A stretch of DNA of 64,000 nucleotides from Neptunomonas phycophila. Its GTDB lineage: Bacteria; Pseudomonadota; Gammaproteobacteria; Pseudomonadales; Balneatricaceae. The position numbers and the translations under genes were made by a program. Position 1 is the stretch's first letter. The number at the start of each line of letters is the position of its first letter. Below, one piece after another: positions 19,344 to 26,574 of the stretch. The notes beneath the pieces were generated by a model. It did not search any database and was not told the DNA's origin. It saw nothing but the letters and a program-made list of their open reading frames with translations. The stretch covers positions 1 to 64,000 of the forward strand of contig NZ_MRCI01000002.1 in the NCBI RefSeq assembly GCF_001922575.1, in the 5' to 3' direction.

Positions 19344-19859
19344 TTACTGCGTGCTAGCCGAAGCTGTATCAAACCCGCAGGTGCTGTTTAGCTTGGCAAG
19401 TGTTTGGCCTGATGCTACTTCAACGCTGCCATCAGAAAACACGATCTCTACCGAATCGATATCAACACATTGCACATTGTGCTTTGCCCATGTGTTTTTC
19501 CATGCGTTACCTAAGCTGCGCTGGCCAGGCATGATTGGGCCAGCAACGCGCAGGTAAGCGCTGTGATCACGGCTTTTACGCGCACGAATAATATTGCCCG
19601 CCGAATCATAAGCCGTAGTACGGAAGAGAATAAACTGGTAAATCCCGTCGGAAGAGTTAACAAAGTCAATGTTAGTGCCTACAGGACCACGGCCGCCTTT
19701 AGCAACGGGTAGGGCATTTTCTAGAGTAATTAACGGAGTAATGACAATCGGTGGAGGAACAGGCTCGGGTGGAGGAGTGATAACAACTTTCTCCTGGCTA
19801 CATGCCGAAAGTAAACCAATAGCGATGACTAAACCTGTCCAATTAAAAAGTGCGCGCAT
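19344..19859 (-). CDS. putative lipoprotein of unknown function
   Basis: A 171-residue protein with a short lipoprotein signal peptide and lipobox LLSAC (Cys20). A proline-rich stretch (PPPEPVPPPIVITP) follows, then a beta-rich domain containing NIDFVNSSDGIYQFILFRTTAYDSAGNIIRARK. The pattern is reminiscent of small YcfL-like outer-membrane lipoproteins, but I cannot assign it. Two cysteines near the C-terminus may form a disulfide. It is a single gene between terminator-bounded neighbours. Confidence 0.75.
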   Translation of the reverse strand: MRALFNWTGLVIAIGLLSACSQEKVVITPPPEPVPPPIVITPLITLENALPVAKGGRGPVGTNIDFVNSSDGIYQFILFRTTAYDSAGNIIRARKSRDHSAYLRVAGPIMPGQRSLGNAWKNTWAKHNVQCVDIDSVEIVFSDGSVEVASGQTLAKLNSTCGFDTASASTQ

Positions 19860-20021
19860 AACATGCCCTGTTGTTTGATTGTTAGAAACCCACCCGTAGA
19901 CCTAAGGTGCTGAGTCTGGTTCCTTTTTCTGTAAATTCACTGAGCTGATCATACAGCTAGTGTCGTGTTTTTGTTGCACCAAGATAGCGCTATTGCCGAA
20001 AAAGTACGGCAACCATTTTAA

Positions 20022-21026
20022 CTAAAAAGCAATCCATGTTTTAGACGGTTTTCCAGGCACCTCTCTGGCTAAACGTGGAACCAAATAGCCGGGGAGTGTC
20101 GCTTGTAATTGCCGAACCAAACTGGCCGCCGCCTCATCATCAATATCGAAGTGCGCAGCGCCCTCTACCTTATCTAACAAGAATAGATAGTAAGGCAGTA
20201 TAGCGTAGTCAAATAAGCGTAAGCTTAATTGATGAAGAATCGCTGCGTTATCGTTAATATTTTTCAGCAAGACGGCTTGGTTGAGCACGGTAACACGAGC
20301 ATCACGTAATTTTAAAGTAGCTTGGCCTACGGCATCATCAATTTCGTTAGGATGGTTGATGTGTAAAACACAAACCGTTTTAAAACGCGACTGTGCCAGC
20401 CGTTGTGCTAACTGATCGGTCACACGTTGCGGGATCACCACAGGTAAGCGTGTATGTATCCGTAAACGCTCCAGATGAGGGATAGCTTCTAGATCGCTGA
20501 TCATCCGGTCTAAGCGATTATCGCTGGTAGCCAGCGGGTCACCGCCCGAGAAGATAACCTCGCTAATAGAAGGATCATTGCGTAAATAAGTAAGTACTTG
20601 CTGCCACTGATCACCGCTAAGTTGTTGATCTTCGTAAGGGAAATGCCGTCTAAAACAATAACGGCAGTTAATGGCACACGCGCCGCTCACAATAAAGAGA
20701 ACGCGGCCTTGGTATTTGTGGATAAGCCCCGGAGCAGGGTTGCTGACCATCTCGGCTAACGGGTCGTGCGAATACCCAGGAAAGGATTCCATCTCCGCTT
20801 TTTGGGGTAGTACTTGCAGCAGTAAAGGATCGTTTGGGTCGCCTTTTTTTATACGCGCTAGATACGTAAGCGGTACTTTAAGTGCAAAGCTACGGGCGGC
20901 CTCTTCGCTGATATCCACATCGTTGGCCGTTAATTCAACGGCCTCTAGTAGGGTGTCTAAACGGGTGACCGCCTGCTTTAAATGTGTTTGCCAATCAAAT
21001 TCGGCGAGGTTGTGGAGTGAAATCAT
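20022..21026 (-). CDS. epmB: EF-P (R)-beta-lysine mutase EpmB
   Basis: Radical-SAM lysine 2,3-aminomutase-like enzyme that makes (R)-beta-lysine for EF-P modification. The SAM-cluster motif CAINCRYCFRRHFPYE is present. The text MVSNPAPGLIHKYQGRVLFIV and LDKVEGAAHFDIDD matches EpmB rather than catabolic KamA. I place the start at the ATG of 21026 (334 residues). A TTG at 21041 would add five residues, and the only strong AAGGAG lies further up, so the exact start is uncertain. Divergent from efp. Confidence 0.94.
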   Translation of the reverse strand: MISLHNLAEFDWQTHLKQAVTRLDTLLEAVELTANDVDISEEAARSFALKVPLTYLARIKKGDPNDPLLLQVLPQKAEMESFPGYSHDPLAEMVSNPAPGLIHKYQGRVLFIVSGACAINCRYCFRRHFPYEDQQLSGDQWQQVLTYLRNDPSISEVIFSGGDPLATSDNRLDRMISDLEAIPHLERLRIHTRLPVVIPQRVTDQLAQRLAQSRFKTVCVLHINHPNEIDDAVGQATLKLRDARVTVLNQAVLLKNINDNAAILHQLSLRLFDYAILPYYLFLLDKVEGAAHFDIDDEAAASLVRQLQATLPGYLVPRLAREVPGKPSKTWIAF

Positions 21027-21167
21027 GGAAGTCCGATGCAAATCAATTTTGCTCGCATTCTCCTTTTAAGTAGAATAACAGTCAATTTGCATTAACTTGT
21101 TTATACTGCACACTACTCACACTAAACATTTTTGCGTAAACATAGCTAAAACAACACTGAGACGAAT

Positions 21168-21731
21168 ATGGCAACTTACTCACCAAACCAGCTCAAGAAT
21201 GGCCTTAAAGTTATGCTAGATGGCGATCCATGCGCTATTCAAGATCTGGACTTCGTAAAGCCTGGTAAAGGGCAAGCGTTCACCCGCGCTAAATTGCGTA
21301 ACCTATTAACAGGGCGCGTGTGGGAGCGTACATTCAAAGCGAACGAATCCTTAGAAGGCGCGGATATCATGGACCGCGATATGGATTACTCGTACTTCGA
21401 CGGTGACATGTATTACTTCATGGACCCAGTATCGTTTGAGCAGCACGCCGCAGACACCGCCGCTGTGGGCGATGCTATTAAATGGCTAAAAGAGAACGAC
21501 ACCTGCCAAGTTACCCTGTGGAACGACAACCCGATTGCCGTAACACCGCCTAACTTTGTTGAGTTAGAAGTAACCGAAACAGACCCAGGCCTAAAAGGTG
21601 ATACGGCGCAAGGCGGAACTAAGCCTGCAACGTTAAGCACTGGCGCTGTGGTACGTGTACCATTGTTTATCGAAATAGGCCAAGTGCTTAAAATCGATAC
21701 ACGCTCTGGTGAATACGTTAGCCGCGCATAA
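21168..21731 (+). CDS. efp: translation elongation factor P
   Basis: Relieves ribosome stalling at polyproline stretches. The 187-residue protein has the three beta-barrel domains of EF-P. The modification site Lys34 lies in VKPGKGQAF, in the KOW-like domain I. The motifs [17 protein letters not shown] and [26 protein letters not shown] are canonical. epmB is divergent upstream and epmA follows, so substrate and both modifying enzymes sit together. Confidence 0.99.
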   Translation: MATYSPNQLKNGLKVMLDGDPCAIQDLDFVKPGKGQAFTRAKLRNLLTGRVWERTFKANESLEGADIMDRDMDYSYFDGDMYYFMDPVSFEQHAADTAAVGDAIKWLKENDTCQVTLWNDNPIAVTPPNFVELEVTETDPGLKGDTAQGGTKPATLSTGAVVRVPLFIEIGQVLKIDTRSGEYVSRA

Positions 21732-21750
21732 GCCGCTAACCGTAAAAGAT

Positions 21751-21775
21751 ACGGCAGCTACGGCTGCCGTTTTTT
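21751..21775 (+). terminator. efp terminator
   Basis: ACGGCAGC (21751-21758) pairs with GCTGCCGT (21763-21770) around TACG and is followed by a T-run. It lies 20 bases after the efp stop and 56 before epmA, so epmA must be reached by read-through or have its own promoter. Confidence 0.88.
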
Positions 21776-21830
21776 GTGGCAAAAACAACATCCTCTCCCA
21801 AGGCTTTACAAGTTAACTGACGAGCAAGTT

Positions 21831-22799
21831 ATGAATTCACACTGGCAACCAACGGCTCCTATCGCACATCTACAAAAACGCGCCGACATTCTCGCGCAAA
21901 TCCGCCGTTACTTTGCTAATCAGCAGGTCTGGGAAGTGGATGCCGCCGTGATGTCGCAGGCCGCTGTGAGTGATCCTTTTATTGATTCGTTAGAAGTTGC
22001 TTACCGTCCTTTTCCCGAAGCAGAGGCAACGCAGTGTTATTTACAAACGTCACCAGAATATGCCATGAAACGGCTGCTCGCCGCGGGCAGTGGTGATATC
22101 TATCAAATGGGTAAAGTCTTTCGTAACGGCGAAGTAGGGCGCATCCATAACCCCGAATTCACCATGCTGGAATGGTATCGCTTAGGCATGGACGACACAC
22201 AGTTGATGGATGATGTGGAAGCCTTAGTCACCTCTATACTGGGCATCCCGCCTATTCGTCGATGCACTTACACACGCATCTTTGCTGAAAAAACCGGCCT
22301 AGATATCCATAACGACGACAACCAAACCCTAGCAGACTACGCCCGCGCGCATATCGATGTGGATATCGCCACCGACGATCGTGATGGCTGGCTCAACCTC
22401 ATTATGTCGCACTTTATCGAACCAACCTTAATCGATGAACCCATCTTCGTAACCGAGTACCCCGCCTCACAATCGGCACTCGCCCGCGTACGCCCAGACG
22501 CCAACGGCATCCCCGTTGCGGCCCGCTTTGAGCTGTTCATTGGCGGCATGGAACTCGCCAACGGCTACCACGAACTGACCGACCCAGCTGAACAGCAACG
22601 CCGTTTAGCAGCAGACCAAGCGACACGTGTTAGCTTAAACCTCCCGCAACGCCCGTTAGAAACACGGCTGGTAGACGCATTAACACAAGGCTTACCGGAT
22701 TGTGCAGGAGTTGCATTAGGCGTGGATCGGTTAGTCATGCTGGCGCAGGGCACGGATAGGATTGATCAAGTCATCCCGTTTCCGTTTGAAAGGGCGTAA
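21831..22799 (+). CDS. epmA: EF-P-lysine lysyltransferase EpmA (PoxA/GenX)
   Basis: Lysyl-tRNA-synthetase paralogue without the anticodon domain that joins (R)-beta-lysine to Lys34 of EF-P. The 322-residue length equals the family (E. coli 325). Class II synthetase motifs are visible: SQAAVSDPFIDSLEV, YLQTSPEYAMKRLLAAGSGDIYQ, FTMLEWYR and, near the end, GVALGVDRLVML. The start is the ATG at 21831; the longer reading begins inside the efp terminator. It is the last housekeeping gene before the accessory island. Confidence 0.96.
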   Translation: MNSHWQPTAPIAHLQKRADILAQIRRYFANQQVWEVDAAVMSQAAVSDPFIDSLEVAYRPFPEAEATQCYLQTSPEYAMKRLLAAGSGDIYQMGKVFRNGEVGRIHNPEFTMLEWYRLGMDDTQLMDDVEALVTSILGIPPIRRCTYTRIFAEKTGLDIHNDDNQTLADYARAHIDVDIATDDRDGWLNLIMSHFIEPTLIDEPIFVTEYPASQSALARVRPDANGIPVAARFELFIGGMELANGYHELTDPAEQQRRLAADQATRVSLNLPQRPLETRLVDALTQGLPDCAGVALGVDRLVMLAQGTDRIDQVIPFPFERA

Positions 22800-22811
22800 C
22801 TTACAAACCTC

Positions 22812-22980
22812 GATCACCCTGTGGATAACCTTCTTTAAAACATGACAGTTTATACAGTGAATTTTGTATCTGGACATAACGATAAAAGCATCCATAATCA
22901 AGATACTAAAGTTATCAACAGGGAAGATAACGCGCATGACAGAGAATGATAATGCGCATGAGTATAAATAAAACTGTTAT
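22812..22980. repeat. long palindromic repeat, copy A (no nested element)
   Basis: Shares with copies B and C the blocks GCATCCATAATCAAG, GTTATCAACAGGGAAGATAA and a terminal AATAAAACTGTTAT. Its ends are partly complementary (ACATGACAGTTTATAC with GTATAAATAAAACTGTTATGT), and GTTATC/GATAAC forms an inner hairpin. Unlike B and C it has only one ATGCGCAT (22952-22959), so it represents the empty site. It lies between epmA and the yoeB end of the toxin-antitoxin pair. Confidence 0.75.
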
Positions 22981-22985
22981 GTAGA

Positions 22986-23246
22986 TCAGTATTCGTAGTG
23001 GTAGCGCAACTGAGCGATTAAAAGGCCGCCATCGGAAACTTTATATACGAATCGGTGCTCATCATTTATACGACGAGACCAATAACCAGAAAGGCCATGC
23101 TTTAGCGGCTCGGGCTTACCTATGCCTTCAAAGGGGTCACGAGAGGAATCTTTGATTAAGGTATTGATCCGTTTCACCATAGCCTTGTCTGTTTTCTGCC
23201 AATATAAGTACTCTTCCCATGCCCTAGAGGAGAATGTTAGTTTCAT
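22986..23246 (-). CDS. yoeB: YoeB-family toxin (ribosome-dependent mRNA interferase)
   Basis: An 86-residue RelE-superfamily toxin that cleaves mRNA in the ribosomal A site. The family text FSSRAWEEYLYWQKTDKAMV, LIKDSSRDPFEGIGKPEPLK and the C-terminal YWSRRINDEHRFVYKV...LRYHYEY carry the usual Glu, Arg and terminal His-Tyr catalytic residues. Its start overlaps the antitoxin stop by 4 bases. It is intact, with no frameshift, and lies at the left end of the cassette island in reverse orientation to the other cassette genes. Confidence 0.95.
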   Translation of the reverse strand: MKLTFSSRAWEEYLYWQKTDKAMVKRINTLIKDSSRDPFEGIGKPEPLKHGLSGYWSRRINDEHRFVYKVSDGGLLIAQLRYHYEY

Positions 23247-23494
23247 TCCATTAAGTCTCTCTCGGTACCTTTTCCGGCTTCGAGCTCAGCAATGGATTCA
23301 AGCAGATGTCTAGCATTTGCTGGGGAGCGGAGAAGGTAGGCGGTCTCTTGCATAGCCTGGTAGTCTTCGAGGGAGACCATTACCACCGGTGTTTCGCTCT
23401 TTCTGGTAATAATCACAGGAGAGTGGTCGTTACAGACCCTTTCCATGGTTTTGGCAAGGTTCGCTCGTGCTGCAGTGTAGCTTATGGCGTCCAT
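23243..23494 (-). CDS. yefM: YefM-family antitoxin
   Basis: An 83-residue Phd/YefM antitoxin, opening MDAISYTAARANLAKTMERVCNDHSPVIITRKS and ending with an acidic toxin-binding tail. It neutralises YoeB and represses the operon. I use the ATG at 23494, behind AGGAAA. A longer reading from 23572 would run back through the operator and promoter. It has a textbook promoter and a TGTACA palindrome just upstream. Confidence 0.95.
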   Translation of the reverse strand: MDAISYTAARANLAKTMERVCNDHSPVIITRKSETPVVMVSLEDYQAMQETAYLLRSPANARHLLESIAELEAGKGTERDLME

Positions 23495-23505
23495 AATGGT
23501 TTTCC

Positions 23506-23523
23506 TGTACGTAAAATTGTACA
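23506..23523. promoter_or_regulatory. YefM operator
   Basis: TGTACGTAAAATTGTACA is an interrupted palindrome carrying the core TGTACA, the element bound by YefM in E. coli. It lies 12 bases before the yefM start and just downstream of the -10 box. Confidence 0.75.
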
Positions 23524-23525
23524 TA

Positions 23526-23554
23526 ACTATACGATCACATAAAAAGGCTGTCAA
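23526..23554 (-). promoter_or_regulatory. yefM-yoeB promoter
   Basis: On the minus strand TTGACA (23554-23549) is separated by 17 bases from TATAGT (23531-23526). This is a near-consensus sigma-70 promoter that runs directly into the operator, as expected for an autoregulated toxin-antitoxin operon with its own promoter. Confidence 0.85.
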
Positions 23555-23640
23555 CCTGATGCAGTTTGCCATGCTCCGGTTACAACGGAGTTAGGCTGGA
23601 GAGCACATGAAAATTGAAGTCGAGACACCGTAGGATGAGG

Positions 23641-23861
23641 AACTGGACAAAACGAGAAAAGCATCCATAATCAAGGTACTACAGTTATCAACAGGGAAGA
23701 TAACGCGCACAATCAAGAATGATAATGCGCATGCTTGTTTACAGGGAGCCGTATTCTTTGAATATCCTCAATAAACTAATGAATATCAAAAGGTTAATAG
23801 TTTTATTCCGGAGCTTGGGCTTTGGGGTGTAAACGCGCATGCGCATGAATAAAACTGTTAT
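23641..23861. repeat. long palindromic repeat, copy B (with nested element)
   Basis: About 221 bp, roughly 96% identical by eye to copy C at 25894-26111. It starts AACTGGACAAAACGAG and ends AATAAAACTGTTAT. It lies in the 383-base gap between yefM and the membrane-protein gene at 23878, which otherwise holds only the yefM promoter and a small GCC-CTCCG/CGGAG-GGC hairpin at 23568-23595. Confidence 0.85.
23725..23846. mobile_element. MITE-like element inside repeat copy B
   Basis: GCTTGTTTACA and TGTAAACGCGC form 11-bp terminal inverted repeats around ~80 bp of non-coding sequence. ATGCGCAT stands on both flanks (23725-23732, 23839-23846) as an 8-bp direct repeat. Copy A has a single ATGCGCAT at the matching place, i.e. 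the unfilled target. No transposase is present. Confidence 0.6.
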
Positions 23862-23877
23862 ATCTTTTAGGTGGGTT

Positions 23878-24552
23878 ATGGGGAAAATTAGAACAAAAGA
23901 ATTGTTCGATATCGTTAGAAGCGTTAGTAACGATGAGGTTAATAAGCGAGCAGTCTTATCATCAAATAAAAACAAAGTTCAACGTTATATTTGGCTCTTC
24001 GGCTTCGGAATTCCGCTACTTATATCGCTTATAACGTTCTTTGTAGCTTATAAGTATCAGCTAGAAAGCACATGGTTTTGGTTCGGCTTGTTCAGCTTAT
24101 CTATATGTTATATATCAATAATTCTCAGTATGCTCTGGGACGTATTTACACACCGAGATATTCTGAAAAGACTATGGACAGAACCTTTTACTTTGATTGT
24201 GTCTAACGCCGAAAGTAATGCATCTACTGATATGGCACATTATCGAAAGTTACTTAGTTACTCGTTAGAAGAGTTGCGCTATTTGCTGTTGCAGTTAATA
24301 TCTGAAAAAGAAGCCTTTTCTAGACGTATTTCCCTTATAAATGGAAGCATAGAAAAAGTAGGTTTGCTACCGGGAATATTAGCTTTAGTCGTGATGTTTA
24401 CAAAGTTACCAAGCGAGCAGAGCCCTTGGGTTGTTGGGATCGCGTTGGCAATACCTTTTCTTCACATCTTTGGAGTTGGGATGATGTTCCTTATATCTAG
24501 GCTAGAAAGAAGCATTAAGTTAGTTGAGTTGGCGATTACTAAAAAAATATAA
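23878..24552 (+). CDS. integral membrane protein of unknown function (cassette gene)
   Basis: A 224-residue protein with four predicted membrane segments in two pairs: residues ~37-60 (IWLFGFGIPLLISLITFFVA), ~65-87, ~155-170 (VGLLPGILALVVMF) and ~180-203. A ~70-residue cytosolic region lies between the pairs, and the termini are charged. I recognise no family. The start is the ATG at 23878 behind AGGTGGG; an ATG at 23839 lies inside repeat copy B. The stop overlaps the start of a VCR-like attC site, as usual for integron cassettes. AT-richer than the flanking chromosome. Confidence 0.75.
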   Translation: MGKIRTKELFDIVRSVSNDEVNKRAVLSSNKNKVQRYIWLFGFGIPLLISLITFFVAYKYQLESTWFWFGLFSLSICYISIILSMLWDVFTHRDILKRLWTEPFTLIVSNAESNASTDMAHYRKLLSYSLEELRYLLLQLISEKEAFSRRISLINGSIEKVGLLPGILALVVMFTKLPSEQSPWVVGIALAIPFLHIFGVGMMFLISRLERSIKLVELAITKKI

Positions 24553-24673
24553 CAAACAATTTAAGAGTGATTCAGCACGCTTGGCATTTTTGGTTTGGGT
24601 TAAGCTCAGTGTTTACGGTGGTCAAATTGAGTGTCGTGGTCGCGTGCTTCACACCTTAATTGGGCGTTATGTT
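24550..24673 (+). other. attC site 1 (VCR-like, ~124 bp)
   Basis: Starts TAACAAACAATTTAAGAG and ends TTAATTGGGCGTTAT. GCACGC (24575-24580) pairs with GCGTGC in the second half, and AATTTAAGAGTGA pairs with the mirrored TCACACCTTAATT. Its length and inner text resemble Vibrio-type repeats. It ends the membrane-protein cassette. Confidence 0.9.
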
Positions 24674-24689
24674 CCATGGAGGATTTGAA

Positions 24690-24983
24690 ATGCTTGCTGA
24701 AATTACTTCAGTATTAGGTATCGCGAAAGCGGCAATAGATATTGGGAAGGAGGCAAAAGGCTTACTTCCTGACGGTGAAGATAAATCAAATATTGAAGCC
24801 AAGTTAATTCAAACGGAAAAAGAATTAGCTATTGCTGAAGCTGCAACAGCTAAAGAGCTAGGTTATGAACTCTGTAAATGCACTTTCCCTCCACAAATCA
24901 TGCTGTTCATAAAAGAATTGAACATTAGCCAGTGTCCAAAATGTCACCACACCACTAGTAAAAAGCATGTGTCATATGGCTAA
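24690..24983 (+). CDS. small protein with C-terminal zinc-ribbon-like cysteines (cassette gene)
   Basis: A 97-residue protein. The first ~60 residues are an alanine/lysine/glutamate-rich helix (IAKAAIDIGKEAKGLLPD...EKELAIAEAATAKELGY). The end carries CKC...CPKCHHT, which could bind a zinc ion. The start is the ATG at 24690, 7 bases after GGAGG. I recognise no family; similar small helical proteins occur in phages and integrons. It lies between attC sites 1 and 2 and is the only gene of its cassette. Confidence 0.7.
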   Translation: MLAEITSVLGIAKAAIDIGKEAKGLLPDGEDKSNIEAKLIQTEKELAIAEAATAKELGYELCKCTFPPQIMLFIKELNISQCPKCHHTTSKKHVSYG

Positions 24984-24986
24984 ACA

Positions 24987-25064
24987 TAACAAGGGTGTGC
25001 ACATCCGCCAGCAAAGCTGGCTTGTACAACCGCTGCGCGGTTGCCTGTGCCGCAAGCGTTAGGC
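24987..25064 (+). other. attC site 2 (~78 bp)
   Basis: Starts TAACAAGGGTGTGCACA and ends CGCAAGCGTTAGGC. The middle folds as GCCAGC/GCTGGC and CCGC/GCGG hairpins. The R' core GTTAGGC is canonical. It closes the zinc-ribbon cassette. Confidence 0.88.
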
Positions 25065-25099
25065 CTGCCAATTTTTTAAGCAAATAAGGAATAAAAAGT

Positions 25100-25636
25100 A
25101 TGTTGCCAAAAATTTTTGTAACTTTGATCTTAGCAGTAGTTATGACAGGTTGCTCAACCTACTCAGCTAATCGTTATTCAATATCAGTCGATAATGTAAC
25201 GGCTTTAAAAGAGATCAATGAAACAAAACTGGATGTAGGTGAGTTTACCGCGTCGAAACCAGGCCAAACAGAAATCATGTGTCGTGGAGTTGGTCCAATT
25301 AAAACTCCTGACGGACAGACCTTTGAGAACTTTATTAAAAAAGCTTTAGTAGATGAGCTGAAAATCGCAGAGGCTTATTCCAATGCAGCAAAAATTATAC
25401 TTACAGGAAATTTAGACGCTATCGATTTCTCATCGAGCTCAGGAACATGGAACCTCGCGCTTACTGTTAATTCATCAAACGGAAATTCCCTTACCGTATC
25501 AGAAAATTATTCATATACAACAAGTTTCTATGGCGAAACAGCCTGTAACCAAACAGCTCAGGCGCTAATGCCAGCCGTTCAAAACCTCATTGGTAAAGTT
25601 GTGCAGAACAATGAATTTAGAAAGCTAATTCAATAA
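25100..25636 (+). CDS. lipoprotein of unknown function (cassette gene)
   Basis: A 178-residue protein with a signal peptide and lipobox VMTGC (Cys18), so it is likely anchored in the outer or inner membrane. The mature part has GQTEIMCRGVGPIKTPDGQTFENFI and a serine/asparagine-rich beta region, with two later cysteines. No enzyme motif is visible. It is the only gene between attC site 2 and repeat copy C; no attC was found directly after it, which is odd for a cassette. Confidence 0.78.
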   Translation: MLPKIFVTLILAVVMTGCSTYSANRYSISVDNVTALKEINETKLDVGEFTASKPGQTEIMCRGVGPIKTPDGQTFENFIKKALVDELKIAEAYSNAAKIILTGNLDAIDFSSSSGTWNLALTVNSSNGNSLTVSENYSYTTSFYGETACNQTAQALMPAVQNLIGKVVQNNEFRKLIQ

Positions 25637-25667
25637 ATGGCTTAATGAATTTTCTCAAAAATAAACA

Positions 25668-25744
25668 GGGTTAGAGTAAAACTTAATACCTAGAAGACTT
25701 AGGCTAGCTTTTAGATTAAATACGTTTCATATTACTCTAATCCC
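25668..25744. repeat. cruciform-like inverted repeat
   Basis: GGGTTAGAGTAA (25668-25679) and TTACTCTAATCCC (25732-25744) are complementary apart from one extra base. Inside are smaller pairs TTAAT/ATTAA and CCTA/TAGG. It lies where an attC would be expected after the lipoprotein cassette but does not have attC core sites in the right order. Confidence 0.5.
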
Positions 25745-25893
25745 ATTACACAGTATGTCACGGGCTTTCAGAATCCTAAGGGTCACCATATCGCCCTGTG
25801 GACAACCCTCGTTAAAACATAGCCGTTTATACAGTGTATTTAGTGTTTCTGCGAAAGCGTGCGCGTTTACACACATAAGAGTGCTCATTTTGT

Positions 25894-26111
25894 AACTGGA
25901 CAAAACGAGAAAAGCATCCATAATCAAGGTGCTACAGTTATCAACAGGGAAGATAATGCGCACAATCAAGAATTATAATGCGCATGCGTGTTTACAGGGA
26001 GCCGTATTCTTTGAATATCTTCAATAAACTAATGAATATCAAAAGGTTAATAGTTATTCCGGAGCTTGGGCTTTGGGGTGTAAACGCGCATGCGCATGAA
26101 TAAAACTGTTA
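25894..26111. repeat. long palindromic repeat, copy C (with nested element)
   Basis: Close copy of B. Sequence before it from ~25785 also matches the start of copy A (CCTGTGGACAACC, GTTTATACAGTG). The 485-base gap between the lipoprotein gene and the SUKH-like gene is filled by the cruciform at 25668 and this repeat. It ends 10 bases before the next ATG. Confidence 0.85.
25978..26097. mobile_element. MITE-like element inside repeat copy C
   Basis: Same structure as at 23725: ATGCGCAT direct repeats (25978-25985, 26090-26097) around GCGTGTTTACA ... TGTAAACGCGC inverted ends. It differs from the other copy by a few substitutions and a 2-3 base deletion in the middle. Confidence 0.6.
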
Positions 26112-26121
26112 AGGGGCAGCC

Positions 26122-26472
26122 ATGATTCCAGAGTATTGGCGTAATTTTATAAATAAAAACGAAATTATCGGGTGTGAATTTGAAGTCTCGGAAGAAGATG
26201 ATTTATCCGAGCTAGGTGCCGATCTGAAAATCATGAATATTGAGCAATGTATTTCTGAGGCAACCGAATGTTATCCTGGGAAAGCGGCAATTATAGAGGG
26301 CTATGTACCTGTTGCAATGTGTTTGACTGGTAGTGGTGATTATTACTACATAAAGACCTCAGAAGGCGAAAATGGTTCGTTGTATCGCATTTATCACGAT
26401 GCGGTTAACGGAGAACAGATAGCAACAAACGGCATTGAAAAGGTTCTAAAAAATTATGCTTCTTTACTTTGA
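26122..26472 (+). CDS. SMI1/KNR4 (SUKH)-like protein, possible immunity protein
   Basis: A 116-residue acidic protein with the SUKH-type pattern IPEYW near the start, IIEGYVPVAMCLTGSGDYYYIK in the middle and LYRIYHDAV after it. SUKH proteins often neutralise polymorphic toxins, and orphan copies are frequent in integron cassettes and phage-defence islands. No toxin is adjacent. The ATG lies 10 bases after repeat copy C, with GGGGCAG before it, and attC site 3 follows 10 bases after the stop. Confidence 0.75.
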   Translation: MIPEYWRNFINKNEIIGCEFEVSEEDDLSELGADLKIMNIEQCISEATECYPGKAAIIEGYVPVAMCLTGSGDYYYIKTSEGENGSLYRIYHDAVNGEQIATNGIEKVLKNYASLL

Positions 26473-26481
26473 GGTGAAAGC

Positions 26482-26550
26482 CCTTAACAAAGCCATCAAT
26501 TTGACCGTCTTACGCTGCGCTGCAGTCGGCAAATTATGGCGGCGTTACAT
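26482..26550 (+). other. attC site 3 (~69 bp)
   Basis: CCTTAACAAAGCC at the left and TATGGCGGCGTTACAT at the right. GCCATCAATTTGACCG pairs with CGGCAAATTATGGC, leaving the bulge expected of a folded attC bottom strand. The centre is TTACGCTGCGCTGCAG. Confidence 0.9.
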
Positions 26551-26574
26551 GTTCAATCAAACTATGGAGTAAAT

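Noticed and set aside
22820-22828. TGTGGATAA (exact DnaA-box complement) with TTATCAACA nearby, as for a replication origin
   Set aside because: A single good box inside a repeat, with no dnaA/dnaN, no AT-rich unwinding tract of note and no cluster; not an origin.
23568-23595. GCC-CTCCG/CGGAG-GTTAGGC segment as an attC
   Set aside because: It has a GTTAGGC-like core, but the whole is a 27-base hairpin with no R''-L''/L'-R' layout.
23739-23975. Minus-strand open frame of 78 codons
   Set aside because: It runs through the nested MITE and the start of the membrane-protein gene, with no ribosome-binding site.
25727-25969. Minus-strand open frame of 80 codons, similar to one at 22731-22937
   Set aside because: Both lie within the palindromic repeats; the similarity comes from the repeat DNA, not from a conserved protein.
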